NCBI GenBank assembly: GCA_017451025.1
Contig: JAFSSM010000049.1
Location: 28,162-92,161, forward strand
Direction of reading: 5' to 3'
DNA from: Synergistaceae bacterium
GTDB taxonomy: Bacteria > Synergistota > Synergistia > Synergistales > Aminobacteriaceae
DNA length: 64,000 bases
This document shows positions 45,144-53,904 of this stretch, one piece after another (the stretch's first letter is position 1; each line of letters starts with the position of its first letter). The notes beneath the pieces are model-generated. The model searched no databases. It saw only the letters and a program-made list of their open reading frames with translations, and was not told where the DNA came from. The position numbers and the translations under genes were made by a program.

Positions 45144-46341
45144 CGTAGTGCTGCTGCTCCTGCTGATAAGTTCGCCGAGTTATGCGCTGAGTGTATCAGG
45201 GGTTCCTGTGTGGCTTGAAGGAGCAGTAGTTCGGAGTCTAAATGCAGTGTGGGCAGAAATTCCCGACAGTCCGGAAATAGACCGCGAGGGAACACTGGAA
45301 CTTGTTGCGGGAAGATTATTTGCAGGCTATGACGTGAAGGTGAAGTCTTTGCGTGATGAGCCTGCTGTAATTTTATCTGCACATGATGAGCCTGTAGCAC
45401 CCTCGATCAGGATAAACCTTCCGGAACTTCGGGCAATGGCGTTGTCATGGTTCAGTGCGGATATTGCCGGGCTGAGTGAGGACATTGCGGAATTAGCAGC
45501 CGGACTTCCGCAGAGTGCGTACACTTGGGCGGATGAGGCATTGCGTGATGAACTTGGCCGTCATGTGAAAAATCGTCTGCCTGGCTGGGAGTTCACGCAG
45601 CAGATATATATTGCGTCAGGTTCAACGCTAATTTCGCTGTCGTTTCGTCCGTCGTCGAGCATGGTGCTGGCGGTGAAGCCCTCGATGTACTCGCGGACTA
45701 TTCCCGCAATGTTCAGGTCAGACCTTGAGGCAAAATTAATACCTGAATTGTCGCCGCTGATAGGTCTTCCGGTGAAATGGGCGGAGAAGCACAAGCAGGA
45801 CATCGAGAAAGTGTCGCGTGAGTACTTGGAGGACAGGCACTCGGTAGAGAACTTGCGAGCAAACGTGAACATAAAGTTTCGGGCTGGAACTGTGAGTGAG
45901 CTTGACGTGCAGGCAGACAGCGAGGACTTTATGTTTCAGCTGTGGGTAGCGGCTTATGCCGGACTTGAGGGGCGTTATCCTGAGGCAGGAGTATTTTTCG
46001 GGTTCAGACCTCACGCAAAGTTCAGCCCTGAAATTTACGGCGAGATGATGTTTTCGCTGGATGACTTTGGAGCAATCCGGAGACTGGGCATAAGGTTTGA
46101 GCCGGTGAGTAATCTTTTTGCGGGAGTAGAGTATCAGTGGCCCGAAGAGGGATATTTTCTGAGGTTGCATTACATGCCCGTGAAGGTGAGGCGGCCTTAT
46201 GCGTGGTGGAGGTGGTCGCCGGAACTTGAGGCTCATGAAGCGGCGGTAGGTTACAGAATGGACGAGCACGTCTCAGTAGAGATTTACTACGACAGCACCG
46301 GTTCAGACAAAATAGGAATACGCGGAATGTGGCACTTATAA
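45088..46341 (+). CDS. Exported protein of unknown function downstream of bamA
   Basis: The 417-residue protein has a signal peptide (SSVVLLLLLISSPSYALS). The mature part starts with VSGVPVWLEGAVVRSLNAVW and ends in a beta-rich C-terminus with alternating aromatic strands (GIRFEPVSNLFAGVEYQW, YFLRLHYMPVKV, VSVEIYYDS), suggesting a periplasmic or outer-membrane protein. The ATG at 45088 overlaps bamA by 56 nt. A TTG at 45127, nearer the signal peptide and with a weak CAGGA site, would cut the overlap to 17 nt and give 404 residues. No family recognised. Co-transcription with bamA suggests a role in outer-membrane assembly, by inference. Confidence 0.75.
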   Translation: MRRARTRTGRISVLAKCSSVVLLLLLISSPSYALSVSGVPVWLEGAVVRSLNAVWAEIPDSPEIDREGTLELVAGRLFAGYDVKVKSLRDEPAVILSAHDEPVAPSIRINLPELRAMALSWFSADIAGLSEDIAELAAGLPQSAYTWADEALRDELGRHVKNRLPGWEFTQQIYIASGSTLISLSFRPSSSMVLAVKPSMYSRTIPAMFRSDLEAKLIPELSPLIGLPVKWAEKHKQDIEKVSREYLEDRHSVENLRANVNIKFRAGTVSELDVQADSEDFMFQLWVAAYAGLEGRYPEAGVFFGFRPHAKFSPEIYGEMMFSLDDFGAIRRLGIRFEPVSNLFAGVEYQWPEEGYFLRLHYMPVKVRRPYAWWRWSPELEAHEAAVGYRMDEHVSVEIYYDSTGSDKIGIRGMWHL

Positions 46342-46448
46342 TGTGGCACTTATGAGGAAGCTGACTAGCAGCTAATAATAAGTGTAAATCGTTATAACTA
46401 CCTTAATTTATATCACAGGAAGGAGGTAACCCGTTACAGGAAGGCAAA

Positions 46449-46476
46449 TTAACCGGCTAACGTTATGTGCTATAAT
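46449..46476 (+). promoter_or_regulatory. Promoter of the putative structured RNA
   Basis: TGCTATAAT (46468-46476) is a perfect extended -10. TTAACC at 46449-46454 gives a 16-bp spacing as a weak -35. The start of transcription should fall at about 46482-46484, exactly where the closing helix of the RNA begins. Confidence 0.6.
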
Positions 46477-46481
46477 TGCCC

Positions 46482-46752
46482 GCAAAAAATTGGTGTCAGT
46501 ATTGAGAACTGAATATTTGGGGGGTTGAGCAGAGAAAAAAGAGGTGATAACCAAGCTGTTCTGATGTTCTGCTTGTAAAATATCCAGCCTTATCGATACG
46601 TAGAGAAGTTATGTACCAGTACGTTAGCCGGGAATTGAAGCCTCCGGAGCGTTACACAAAACGTAAGTAGCAGCAAAATCGTGAAAGCGGACGCTATGAA
46701 CGAGGAAAGGAGCAGAAAAGTTAGTTTTGTGCATTAAGCGAATAGCTTTTTA
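46482..46752 (+). ncRNA. Putative structured non-coding RNA of about 250-270 nt
   Basis: The first 12 transcribed bases (46482-46493) can pair with 46721-46732 at 11 of 12 positions, forming a long closing helix. Inside are a GGT-GATA-ACC hairpin (46543-46552) within a GAGCAGA/TCTGCTT helix (46527-46533 with 46568-46574), and a hairpin ACG..CCGG/CCGG..CGT (46621-46652). An AGC-GGAC-GCT hairpin sits within CGT/ACG (46680-46702). A small terminator follows: AAGC-GAATA-GCTT with a T-run (46736-46752). No conserved box of tmRNA, SRP RNA or RNase P RNA was seen. A 6S-like RNA is possible. Fold judged by eye only. Confidence 0.5.
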
Positions 46753-46777
46753 TAAGTCTTCTGTAACGGCAGATAAC

Positions 46778-47731
46778 ATGAACATATCATTGATTGCAGA
46801 AACATTAGGTATCGAAACTTTTGGCAATGAAGCACACGAAGTATCACGTATATCTTCACCGGATAAAGCAGACCCGCAATCATTGTGCGTAATCTGGGAC
46901 AAAAAAGCACTCGAGGATTTGCCCTCCGAAGTCCCGATCGTCGCGCCCGAAGAGTTCTTTGTGCCGGGACGAGACGGACTCATCTCACAAAATCCCCGCG
47001 CAATTCTCCCTGAACTATTAGCCTTATTCTCTCAAGCCCGGCCAAAACCTGCAGGCATTCACCCGAACGCAGTAATCTCGCCAGATGCGAAAATCTCCCC
47101 CTCCGCATACATAGGAGCATGTGCATACGTTGGTGATGGGTGTGTTGTCGGCGACGGCACAGTCATTGAGCCGAACGCAACCCTGCTTGCGAACGTAAGG
47201 GTCGGGAAAAATTGCCTCATACATTCCGGAGCAGTGATAGGAGCAGACGGTTTCGGGTTTGAACGCACACCTGACGGTCTCGTGAAAATTCCGCAGACCG
47301 GTGGTGTAACTCTGGGCGATGATGTGGAGATAGGAGCCTGTACGACAATAGATCGCGGCACAATGAGCGATACCATAATAGGGAGCGGCACAAAAATAGA
47401 TAATCACGTTCAGGTAGGGCACAACGTCCAGATCGGGAAAAACTGCATAATCTGTTCGATGACAGGAATAGCAGGAAGCTCGGTGATCGAGGACAACGTA
47501 ACAATTTCCGTTCAGGCCGGAATAACTGACCACGTGAGAATCGGAGCATGGTCAATCCTCGCGGCACGCACCGGAGTTACGAACGACATACCGCCAAATT
47601 CCTTGATGTCCGGTTTCCCTGCTCGTCCGCACAATGAGGCCAAGAGAGCACTGGTTCTGAGTGCGGACCTGCCTTCGCTCTACAAGAGAGTGCGAATACT
47701 TGAAAGGTGGTGCAAAAATCATGAGGCTTAG
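46778..47731 (+). CDS. lpxD: UDP-3-O-acylglucosamine N-acyltransferase LpxD
   Basis: The 317-residue enzyme adds the second acyl chain in lipid A synthesis. An N-terminal uridine-binding domain (MNISLIAETLGIETFGNE) precedes a left-handed beta-helix of hexapeptide repeats (IHPNAVISPDAKISPSAYIG) with the catalytic His in DNHVQVGHNVQIGKNC. The ATG at 46778 gives the usual family start. A longer frame from a TTG at 46727 would extend into the terminator of the upstream RNA. It overlaps lpxC by 11 nt. Confidence 0.95.
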   Translation: MNISLIAETLGIETFGNEAHEVSRISSPDKADPQSLCVIWDKKALEDLPSEVPIVAPEEFFVPGRDGLISQNPRAILPELLALFSQARPKPAGIHPNAVISPDAKISPSAYIGACAYVGDGCVVGDGTVIEPNATLLANVRVGKNCLIHSGAVIGADGFGFERTPDGLVKIPQTGGVTLGDDVEIGACTTIDRGTMSDTIIGSGTKIDNHVQVGHNVQIGKNCIICSMTGIAGSSVIEDNVTISVQAGITDHVRIGAWSILAARTGVTNDIPPNSLMSGFPARPHNEAKRALVLSADLPSLYKRVRILERWCKNHEA

Positions 47732-48497
47732 GGGGAAAATAATATTAAAGGGGTTAGGACTCCACACAGGCAGGGAATGTGAGGCAGAAATAGAGGGCTG
47801 TGATTCTCCCGAAGTTCTGATGAATGGCTTCCCTCTGCGAGAATTGTCGCTTAGCGGGACGAACAGAGGCTCGGACTATATTTTCCCTGACGGTTCAAGG
47901 GTGAAAACATGTGAGCATGTACTTTCTGCGCTTGCGGGTCTGGGTTTCTGGAGCGGAGTGAACATAACGGTGAGGGGCGGAGAGATGCCTGCACTTGATG
48001 GCTGTTCGCGTGAGGTGTGTAATGAGCTTCTGAGGAACTCTGAGGCAGAGGATAAGCGGGAAGCCCTGAATGTTAGGGAAGCTGTCAGCGTTTACGGAGA
48101 AGACACTTCGCGATTTGTGGCCGCTCTTCCGTATGATGGATTCAGGATAACGTACATCGTCGAGTATAAATTTATTGGCGCACAGGTTTTCGACTACACA
48201 GGCGGCTATTACGAGGATATTTCCTGTGCAAGAACTTTCGCGATGGCCAGCGATATAGAGTACCTGCGCTCTCACGGAATGGCGTTAGGCGGCAGTCTCG
48301 ACAACGCAATAGTAGTCGGTGAAGAGATACAGGCTAAAGGCGGACTGCACTGGCCTGACGAGTTCGTGAGGCACAAGGTGCTTGACTTAATCGGCGACTT
48401 GGCCGCAGTCGGTCGTCCTGTGAATGCGCACATAATAGCCGTAAAAGCAGGGCATGAATTACACTTAAAGTTGGCAGAAAAATTGAGAGGAGCATAA
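47721..48497 (+). CDS. lpxC: UDP-3-O-acyl-N-acetylglucosamine deacetylase LpxC
   Basis: The 258-residue enzyme carries out the committed deacetylation step of lipid A synthesis. The zinc and catalytic residues are present in TCEHVLSALAGLG and in VRHKVLDLIGDLAAVG, with a late catalytic His in KAGHELHLKL. It is about 45 residues shorter than E. coli LpxC, mainly by lacking C-terminal and insert segments, but no key residue is missing. The ATG has AGGTGG upstream, inside the end of lpxD. FtsH, encoded at 9.0-10.9 kb, degrades LpxC in enterobacteria. Confidence 0.95.
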   Translation: MRLRGKIILKGLGLHTGRECEAEIEGCDSPEVLMNGFPLRELSLSGTNRGSDYIFPDGSRVKTCEHVLSALAGLGFWSGVNITVRGGEMPALDGCSREVCNELLRNSEAEDKREALNVREAVSVYGEDTSRFVAALPYDGFRITYIVEYKFIGAQVFDYTGGYYEDISCARTFAMASDIEYLRSHGMALGGSLDNAIVVGEEIQAKGGLHWPDEFVRHKVLDLIGDLAAVGRPVNAHIIAVKAGHELHLKLAEKLRGA

Positions 48498-48504
48498 ATT
48501 CTAA

Positions 48505-48969
48505 ATGGCTGAACTGGATATTCTGGAAGTGATGAAGATTCTGAAACAGCGTTATCCGTTTTTGATGGTGGACAGGATAACGGACTACGACGAATCGCAT
48601 GTTACCGGCTACAAGAACGTAACGATTAATGAGCCGTTCTTCGAGGGACATTTTCCCGGCGACCCGACGATGCCCGGCGTAATGATTCTTGAGAGCATGG
48701 GCCAAGTTGCAAGTGTGCTTTTAGGGTTGAGGCTGGGAAAAGAACAGCAGGACAAGATAGCGTTTCTCGCGGGGATAGATGGAGCGCGCTTCAGGAAGCC
48801 CGTGCGGCCCGGCGACCAGCTTGTAACGAAGGCGGAGCTTACGAACGTTCGGAGCCGAAGCGCAAAGGTGAAGACCACTGCATATGTCGGTGAAGACGTT
48901 GCGGCAGAGGCGGAGTTCATGTGCATAATCGGCAGCACCCTCGCGAAGAAGGAGGGGGTCTCAGAGTGA
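48505..48969 (+). CDS. fabZ: 3-hydroxyacyl-[ACP] dehydratase FabZ
   Basis: The 154-residue hot-dog enzyme dehydrates 3-hydroxyacyl-ACP, competing with LpxA and LpxD for this precursor. The catalytic His is in GHFPGDPTMPGVM and the Glu in ILESMGQVA. It sits between lpxC and lpxA, the classical order, and overlaps the lpxA start. Confidence 0.97.
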   Translation: MAELDILEVMKILKQRYPFLMVDRITDYDESHVTGYKNVTINEPFFEGHFPGDPTMPGVMILESMGQVASVLLGLRLGKEQQDKIAFLAGIDGARFRKPVRPGDQLVTKAELTNVRSRSAKVKTTAYVGEDVAAEAEFMCIIGSTLAKKEGVSE

Positions 48970-49754
48970 GCGTAAATATTCACCCAAGCGCGATAGTCTC
49001 TCCCCAAGCCGAAATCGAGGACGGAGTAACGATAGGGCCATTCTGCATTGTCGAGGGCAAGGTGAAAATAGGGGCAGGAACAAATCTTGTGGCCTATGTG
49101 AGCATTCACGATTACGTGTCGATCGGCGAGAACTGCAAGATTTGCGAGTATACGGCGATAGGCGGCGACCCGCAGGATCACGGCTTCAAGGGCGAAGTAT
49201 CCTACGTGAAGATTGGCAGCAACAACCTGATCCGCGAGAACGTTACGATTAACCGTGCGACAGGCGAGGGCAATTCTACGGTGGTGGGGGATAACTGCTT
49301 CATCATGGACGGCGTTCACTTTGCGCACAACGTTCAAGTAGGAGATTACGTTACCGTTGCGAATAAGGTCGGGCTTTCGGGATTTGTGCAGGTAGGGAGT
49401 CATACAGTGTTCGGCGGAATGGCAGGAGTTCACCAGTTCGTGAGGATAGGGGATTACTGCATGATAGGCGGGCTGTACCGTGTGGTGAAGGACGTTCCGC
49501 ACTACACGCTTGCTTCGGGAGAGCCGCTGAGGTTGACGGGCTTGAACAAGGTAGGGCTTGAACGTGCAGGGTTCACTGAGGAGACTCGCAGAGTAATCAC
49601 GAATTTCTACCGTGAGCTTTACAGCAAGGATAACGTTTTCTCGAAGGCACTTGCTGAGGCGGTAGAACGCAAAGCTGAATATATACCTGAAATTCAGCGC
49701 ATCATAGAATTTTATGAAGGAACTAAACGCGGAGTAACATTCTGGGGTATTTAG
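48966..49754 (+). CDS. lpxA: UDP-N-acetylglucosamine acyltransferase LpxA
   Basis: The 262-residue enzyme adds the first acyl chain in lipid A synthesis. It begins VNIHPSAIVSPQAEIEDGV, has hexapeptide repeats, and the catalytic His in VHFAHNVQVGDYV. A C-terminal helical domain ends the protein. The GTG start overlaps the fabZ stop and is preceded by AAGGAGG; an upstream in-frame ATG would lie inside fabZ and adds residues not found in the family. lpxB and later lipid A genes are not in the window. Confidence 0.96.
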   Translation: MSVNIHPSAIVSPQAEIEDGVTIGPFCIVEGKVKIGAGTNLVAYVSIHDYVSIGENCKICEYTAIGGDPQDHGFKGEVSYVKIGSNNLIRENVTINRATGEGNSTVVGDNCFIMDGVHFAHNVQVGDYVTVANKVGLSGFVQVGSHTVFGGMAGVHQFVRIGDYCMIGGLYRVVKDVPHYTLASGEPLRLTGLNKVGLERAGFTEETRRVITNFYRELYSKDNVFSKALAEAVERKAEYIPEIQRIIEFYEGTKRGVTFWGI

Positions 49755-49808
49755 GGTATAATTTTTCCATTCCCAATTAACGCAAATTTAAGAATGGAGG
49801 TTCATTCT

Positions 49809-51407
49809 ATGCAGGCAAAGAAGATAGTCAACATTCCTTCACTCATCAGCGACTACTACACTCTTGCGCCGGACATGGACGACAAGACCCAGCAGGTAGC
49901 GTTCGGAACGTCAGGACATCGCGGCTCGTCCGCCCTTCACAGCTTCAACGAGGCACATATTCTCGCAATTGCGCAGGCAGTCGTCGAACACCGTACAGCT
50001 GAGGGCATCAAGGGGCCGCTGTATCTCGGAGCAGACACACACGCCCTCTCCGAACCGTCAATGCGTACATGCGTTGAAGTTCTCGCGGCGGCAGGCGTTG
50101 AGCTGATACTCCAGAAGGATTTTGCACCTACACCTACTCCCGTAATTTCCCGCGCAATCCTTGAGCACAACAGAACGCCCGGCAACATTGAGGCCGACGG
50201 AATGGTAATCACCCCCTCGCACAACCCTCCGACTGACGGCGGCATAAAGTATGACCCGCCTTCGGGAGGACCTGCAAGCCCGGAAATCACCAGCAAGATT
50301 CAGAACAGAGCCAACGAACTTATTCGTCAGGGTGTTGCGTCGATCAAGCGTGTACCGTTTGAGCGTGCCGTCAAGATGGACAACGTTCACTTTGAGGATT
50401 TCGTGATGCCCTACGTCAAGGCTCTTGCGACTGTCGTTGACATGGAAGCAATCGCCAAGTCCGGCCTGAAAATCGGTGCTGACCCTCTCGGCGGAAGCGG
50501 CATCTATTATTGGGAGCCTATCGCCGAAGTTTACGGCATCAAGAATTTGACGGTGGTGAACCCCAATCTTGACCCGACGTTCTCGTTCATGCCGCCAGAC
50601 CACGACGGCAAAATCCGTATGGACTGTTCGTCGCCTTACGCAATGGCAAACTTAATCCGCCTCAAGGACGATTACGATATTGCGTTCGGAAACGACACCG
50701 ACTATGACAGGCACGGTATCGTTACTCCGCAGGGCCTCATGAATCCCAACGCGTATTTGTCCGTAGCTGTTCAGCACCTCTTCACGTCAAGGAAAGGCTG
50801 GAGAGCTGACGCGATGGTCGGCAAAACCGTAGTCTCCAGCTCAATCATTGACCGCGTAACCGCAGGCATAGGAAGAAAACTGTGTGAAGTACCTGTTGGG
50901 TTCAAGTGGTTCGTTGACGGTCTGCTTGACGGCTCAATGGGATTCGGCGGTGAGGAGAGCGCGGGAGCATCATTCCTGTGCAAGGACGGCAGCGTGTGGA
51001 CAACCGACAAGGACGGAATCATTATGGACCTGCTGGCCTGCGAAATCACAGCAACTACAGGCAAGAACCCGGCCCAGCACTACGACGAAATCAAGGCGAA
51101 GTACGGGACGAGCTATTACGCCAGAATCGACACACCAGCATCACCTGAGCAGAAAGCAGCACTCGGCAAATTATCGCCTGATGACATCAAGGCAGACACT
51201 CTTGCGGGCGATAAGATTACGGCCAAGTTCACGAAGGCTCCCGGCAACAACGCATCAATCGGCGGCCTGAAGGTTACGACGGCGAACGGATGGTTTGCGG
51301 CGCGTCCGTCAGGAACTGAGAACATCTGCAAGCTCTACGCGGAAAGTTTCGTCAGCCCCGAGCACCTGAAGAAGATTCAGGAAGAGGCACAGAAAATTAT
51401 CGCGTAA
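49809..51407 (+). CDS. pgm: Phosphoglucomutase (alpha-D-phosphohexomutase family)
   Basis: The 532-residue enzyme has GTSGHRG near the start, the phosphoserine loop [17 protein letters not shown], the metal loop [10 protein letters not shown], the sugar-binding loop [10 protein letters not shown] and the phosphate loop [12 protein letters not shown]. Length and motifs match E. coli-type Pgm, which interconverts glucose-1-phosphate and glucose-6-phosphate and thus feeds UDP-glucose for surface glycans. The ATG has GGAGG 9 nt upstream. A terminator follows. Confidence 0.95.
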   Translation: MQAKKIVNIPSLISDYYTLAPDMDDKTQQVAFGTSGHRGSSALHSFNEAHILAIAQAVVEHRTAEGIKGPLYLGADTHALSEPSMRTCVEVLAAAGVELILQKDFAPTPTPVISRAILEHNRTPGNIEADGMVITPSHNPPTDGGIKYDPPSGGPASPEITSKIQNRANELIRQGVASIKRVPFERAVKMDNVHFEDFVMPYVKALATVVDMEAIAKSGLKIGADPLGGSGIYYWEPIAEVYGIKNLTVVNPNLDPTFSFMPPDHDGKIRMDCSSPYAMANLIRLKDDYDIAFGNDTDYDRHGIVTPQGLMNPNAYLSVAVQHLFTSRKGWRADAMVGKTVVSSSIIDRVTAGIGRKLCEVPVGFKWFVDGLLDGSMGFGGEESAGASFLCKDGSVWTTDKDGIIMDLLACEITATTGKNPAQHYDEIKAKYGTSYYARIDTPASPEQKAALGKLSPDDIKADTLAGDKITAKFTKAPGNNASIGGLKVTTANGWFAARPSGTENICKLYAESFVSPEHLKKIQEEAQKIIA

Positions 51408-51426
51408 CGCGACAATGTGATATATT

Positions 51427-51460
51427 GCCCTCTGGCTTTGTGCTGGAGGGTATATTTTTT
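51427..51460 (+). terminator. Rho-independent terminator after pgm
   Basis: CCCTC (51428-51432) pairs with GAGGG (51446-51450), with extra pairs in the loop, followed by TATATTTTTT. It separates pgm from the ATP-grasp cassette. Confidence 0.75.
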
Positions 51461-51479
51461 CACTAAGGAGGCTGATAAC

Positions 51480-52692
51480 TTGAAGAAGTTAATGATTTTG
51501 GGCGGATCGAGCTATATCGTGCCCGTCATAAGTAAAGCTCACGAACTGGGCTGTTACGTAATAACCTGCGACTACCTGCCGGACAACATCGCTCACAAAT
51601 TCTCTGACCACTACGAAAATATCAGCATAATCGACAAAGAAGCTGTACTTGAAGCGGCAAAAAGATTACGCATTGACGGCATAATTTCCTTTGCGTGTGA
51701 TCCCGGAGTTGTAACAGCAGCATATGCAGCTGAGGAGATGGGACTTCCGTTTCAGGGTTCATACGAATCTGTGAGGATACTGCAGGATAAGGGACTGTTC
51801 CGGAAATTTCTTGCGGATAACGGCTTCAACACTCCGAAGGCTAAACGCTACACGGATATTAATGCGCCATTCAGCGACGCGGAATATTTCACTTGGCCGG
51901 TCATCGTCAAACCTACAGACTCAGCGGGCAGTAAGGGAGTTACTCGCGCGGATACCCCTGCAGAACTTCCCGGCGCAATAGATACCGCACTCAAGGCTTC
52001 GCATAATGGAGCGTTCATCATCGAGGATTTCTTGACGTTCAAGGGCTTTCACTCGAGCGCAGACCCCTTCACGGTGAACGGAGAGTTAGCATTCGTTACG
52101 TACTCTGACCACTTTTTTGACACAGAAGCTATGAATAAATATATACCTACAATACTTGTTTTTCCGTCAACAATGGAAGAGACCTCACAAAAATATCTTA
52201 CCCGCGAAACCCAGAGACTTATGCACCTTCTGAACATGAAGACCGGCCTCTACAACATCGAGTCCTGCGTTACGTCAAACGGCTTACCCTGCATTATGGA
52301 AATATCACCTAGGGGGGGGGGGGTGCAAGATTGCAGAGCTTCAGGAGCTGGCGTTCGGTGTCCCGCTCATCGAGAACGAAATACGAAGTGCGCTCGCCTT
52401 GCCATTGCGCGAGATGTTCCCCGCAGAAATTCGTGGGCATTGGTGCGAGATGGTCCTTCACGCAAAGACGAAACACGAAGGAGTCTTGCAGTCAATAGAG
52501 ATTGACGACGAGGTAATGCGGAAGTACGTGAAGCTCACTGACATTACGGCCAAGCCCGGCGATGTAGTGAGGCCATTCACGGGAGCAAATATGTCGCTGG
52601 GAAATATGTTCCTGCACTTCGACACTAGAGAGGAACTTGACGAAATTATGTCTCATTCCGGCGACTGGTTACGAATACATCTAAGAGAGTAG
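51480..52692 (+). CDS. ATP-grasp ligase, frameshifted at a run of 12 G (phase-variable or disrupted)
   Basis: The start is TTG 9 nt after AAGGAGG. The N-terminal domain (LMILGGSSYIVPVISKAHEL) and ATP-grasp core (WPVIVKPTDSAGSKGVTRAD, MEISPRGGG) match the next gene closely. At 52312-52323 there are 12 G. As sequenced, translation leaves the frame there and stops at 52505, giving 341 residues. With 11 G the frame would continue into KIAELQELAFGVPLIENEI and end at 52692, giving 403 residues, against about 400 in the intact neighbour. The tail after the tract is still well conserved (RGHWCEMVLHAKTKHEG), so decay is recent, switchable, or a sequencing error. ATP-grasp enzymes of this type join a carboxylate to an amine or thiol; the substrate is unknown. 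Confidence 0.85.
52312..52323. repeat. Homopolymeric G tract (12 G)
   Basis: A run of 12 G encodes the Arg-Gly-Gly-Gly active-site loop of the first ATP-grasp gene. The matching codons in the second gene are mixed (CGCGGCGGGGGC), so the tract is not required by the protein sequence. Confidence 0.95.
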
Positions 52693-52698
52693 GGACAA

Positions 52699-53904
52699 TT
52701 GTTGAAGAGGTTAATGATTCTTGGAGGTACGCGCTACATTATGCCGGTAATTAAGGCGGCGCATGAGTTAGGGTGTTACGTGATTACGTGCGACTATCTG
52801 CCGAACAACTACGCACACAAATATGCGGATGAGTACTGCAACGTTAGCATACTCGACAAGGAAGCGACACTGAAGGCTGCAGAAAAGCTCAAGATTGACG
52901 GTATAACGTCGTTTGCGTGTGATCCCGGTGTGGTAACTGCGGCGTATGTTGCTGACCGGCTGGGTATTCCGTCGGTCGGGCCGTATGAGTCAGTGAGGAT
53001 ATTGCAGAACAAGGGGCTGTTCCGAAAATTCCTGACCGATAACGGGTTCAACGTTCCGGTTTCTGGGAGCTACACGAATCCGGAGGAAGCACTTGCTGAG
53101 GCAGAAAAATTTCACTGGCCGGTAATCGTGAAGCCTACGGACTCGGCGGGCAGCAGGGGAGTGCAGAAGGTTGACGCTCCTGAAGGACTCAGGGAAGCCG
53201 CAGAGTATGCGCTGTCTTGTTCGAGGGGAGCAGGAGATTTCATCATTGAGGACTTTATCCAGCAGAGAGGGTTTTCTTCTGATACGGACAGTTTCTCAGT
53301 TGATGGTGTGATGAAATTCGTATCGTTCAACTCGCAGCGTTTTGACAGGGGCGCAAAAAATCCTTACACTCCAGCCGCATACTCTTGGCCGTCATCGATG
53401 ACTCAGGAAAACCAGAATCATTTAGCCTCAGAATTACAGAGACTAGTTACACTGCTCAACATGGGCACGACAATCTACAACATAGAGACCCGCGAAGACA
53501 TGAACGGTACGCCCTACATCATGGAGTGTTCGCCTCGCGGCGGGGGCAACAGGCTGGCAGAAGTTCTCGAAATGGCTACGGGCCTACCGCTGATTGAGGG
53601 AGTTGTTCGCGGAGCAATTGGTCTTCCTGTCGAAGGGATAGAGCAGAGACCGTTTAGGGGCTGCTGGGCTGAAGTGATACTGCACAGCGATATTCCCGGA
53701 GTGTTTGAGTCTCTGTGGGTTGACGAGGAAGTGGAACATGCAGTTGTTGAGCGTTCATTGTGGGTTGAGCCTGGAAAGAAGATAGGGGGATTCAGTTCGG
53801 CGGGTGAGTCTATAGGGCAGTTAATCCTGAATTTTCCGAACGAAGCGGAGCTGAACAGAGTTATGAATGACATAAAGCGTTACGTGAAAGTTAAGGTGAG
53901 TTGA
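52699..53904 (+). CDS. ATP-grasp ligase, intact paralogue
   Basis: The 401-residue protein has an N-terminal alpha/beta domain (LMILGGTRYIMPVIKAAHEL, then DYLPNN) and the ATP-grasp fold with WPVIVKPTDSAGSRGVQKV (ATP-binding lysine). The metal-binding acidic residues are near YNIETREDMNG and IMECSPRGGGNRLAEVL. Two TTG codons (52699, 52702) could start translation; the second matches the paralogue. It follows the first copy by 6 nt and overlaps the PLP enzyme gene (TGATG). The three genes read as one cassette for making or modifying a surface or small-molecule amide, by inference. Confidence 0.9.
   Translation: MLKRLMILGGTRYIMPVIKAAHELGCYVITCDYLPNNYAHKYADEYCNVSILDKEATLKAAEKLKIDGITSFACDPGVVTAAYVADRLGIPSVGPYESVRILQNKGLFRKFLTDNGFNVPVSGSYTNPEEALAEAEKFHWPVIVKPTDSAGSRGVQKVDAPEGLREAAEYALSCSRGAGDFIIEDFIQQRGFSSDTDSFSVDGVMKFVSFNSQRFDRGAKNPYTPAAYSWPSSMTQENQNHLASELQRLVTLLNMGTTIYNIETREDMNGTPYIMECSPRGGGNRLAEVLEMATGLPLIEGVVRGAIGLPVEGIEQRPFRGCWAEVILHSDIPGVFESLWVDEEVEHAVVERSLWVEPGKKIGGFSSAGESIGQLILNFPNEAELNRVMNDIKRYVKVKVS

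Larger units (their letters stand above)
46342..46777. other. 436-bp gap without protein gene, holding a putative RNA gene
   Basis: The gap begins with a 14-bp duplication over the end of the previous gene (ATGTGGCACTTAT at 46327 and 46341). It continues with a hairpin AGCTG-ACTAG-CAGCT (46359-46373) without a T-run and a dyad GTAACCCGTTAC (46428-46439), followed by the promoter and structured RNA listed separately. Every reading frame in it is short. Confidence 0.6.

Noticed and set aside
46482..46752. tmRNA, SRP RNA, RNase P RNA or group II intron fragment
   Set aside because: None of the conserved boxes was found: no tRNA-like ends, no GGAAG-type SRP tetraloop region, GAGGAAAG occurs without the rest of the P4 core, and there is no intron domain V.
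46727..46777. Longer lpxD frame starting at TTG 46727
   Set aside because: The added 17 residues have no family support and lie in the hairpin and T-run that end the putative RNA.
48609..49502. Minus-strand frame of 297 codons opposite fabZ and lpxA
   Set aside because: It is a shadow of two certain genes.
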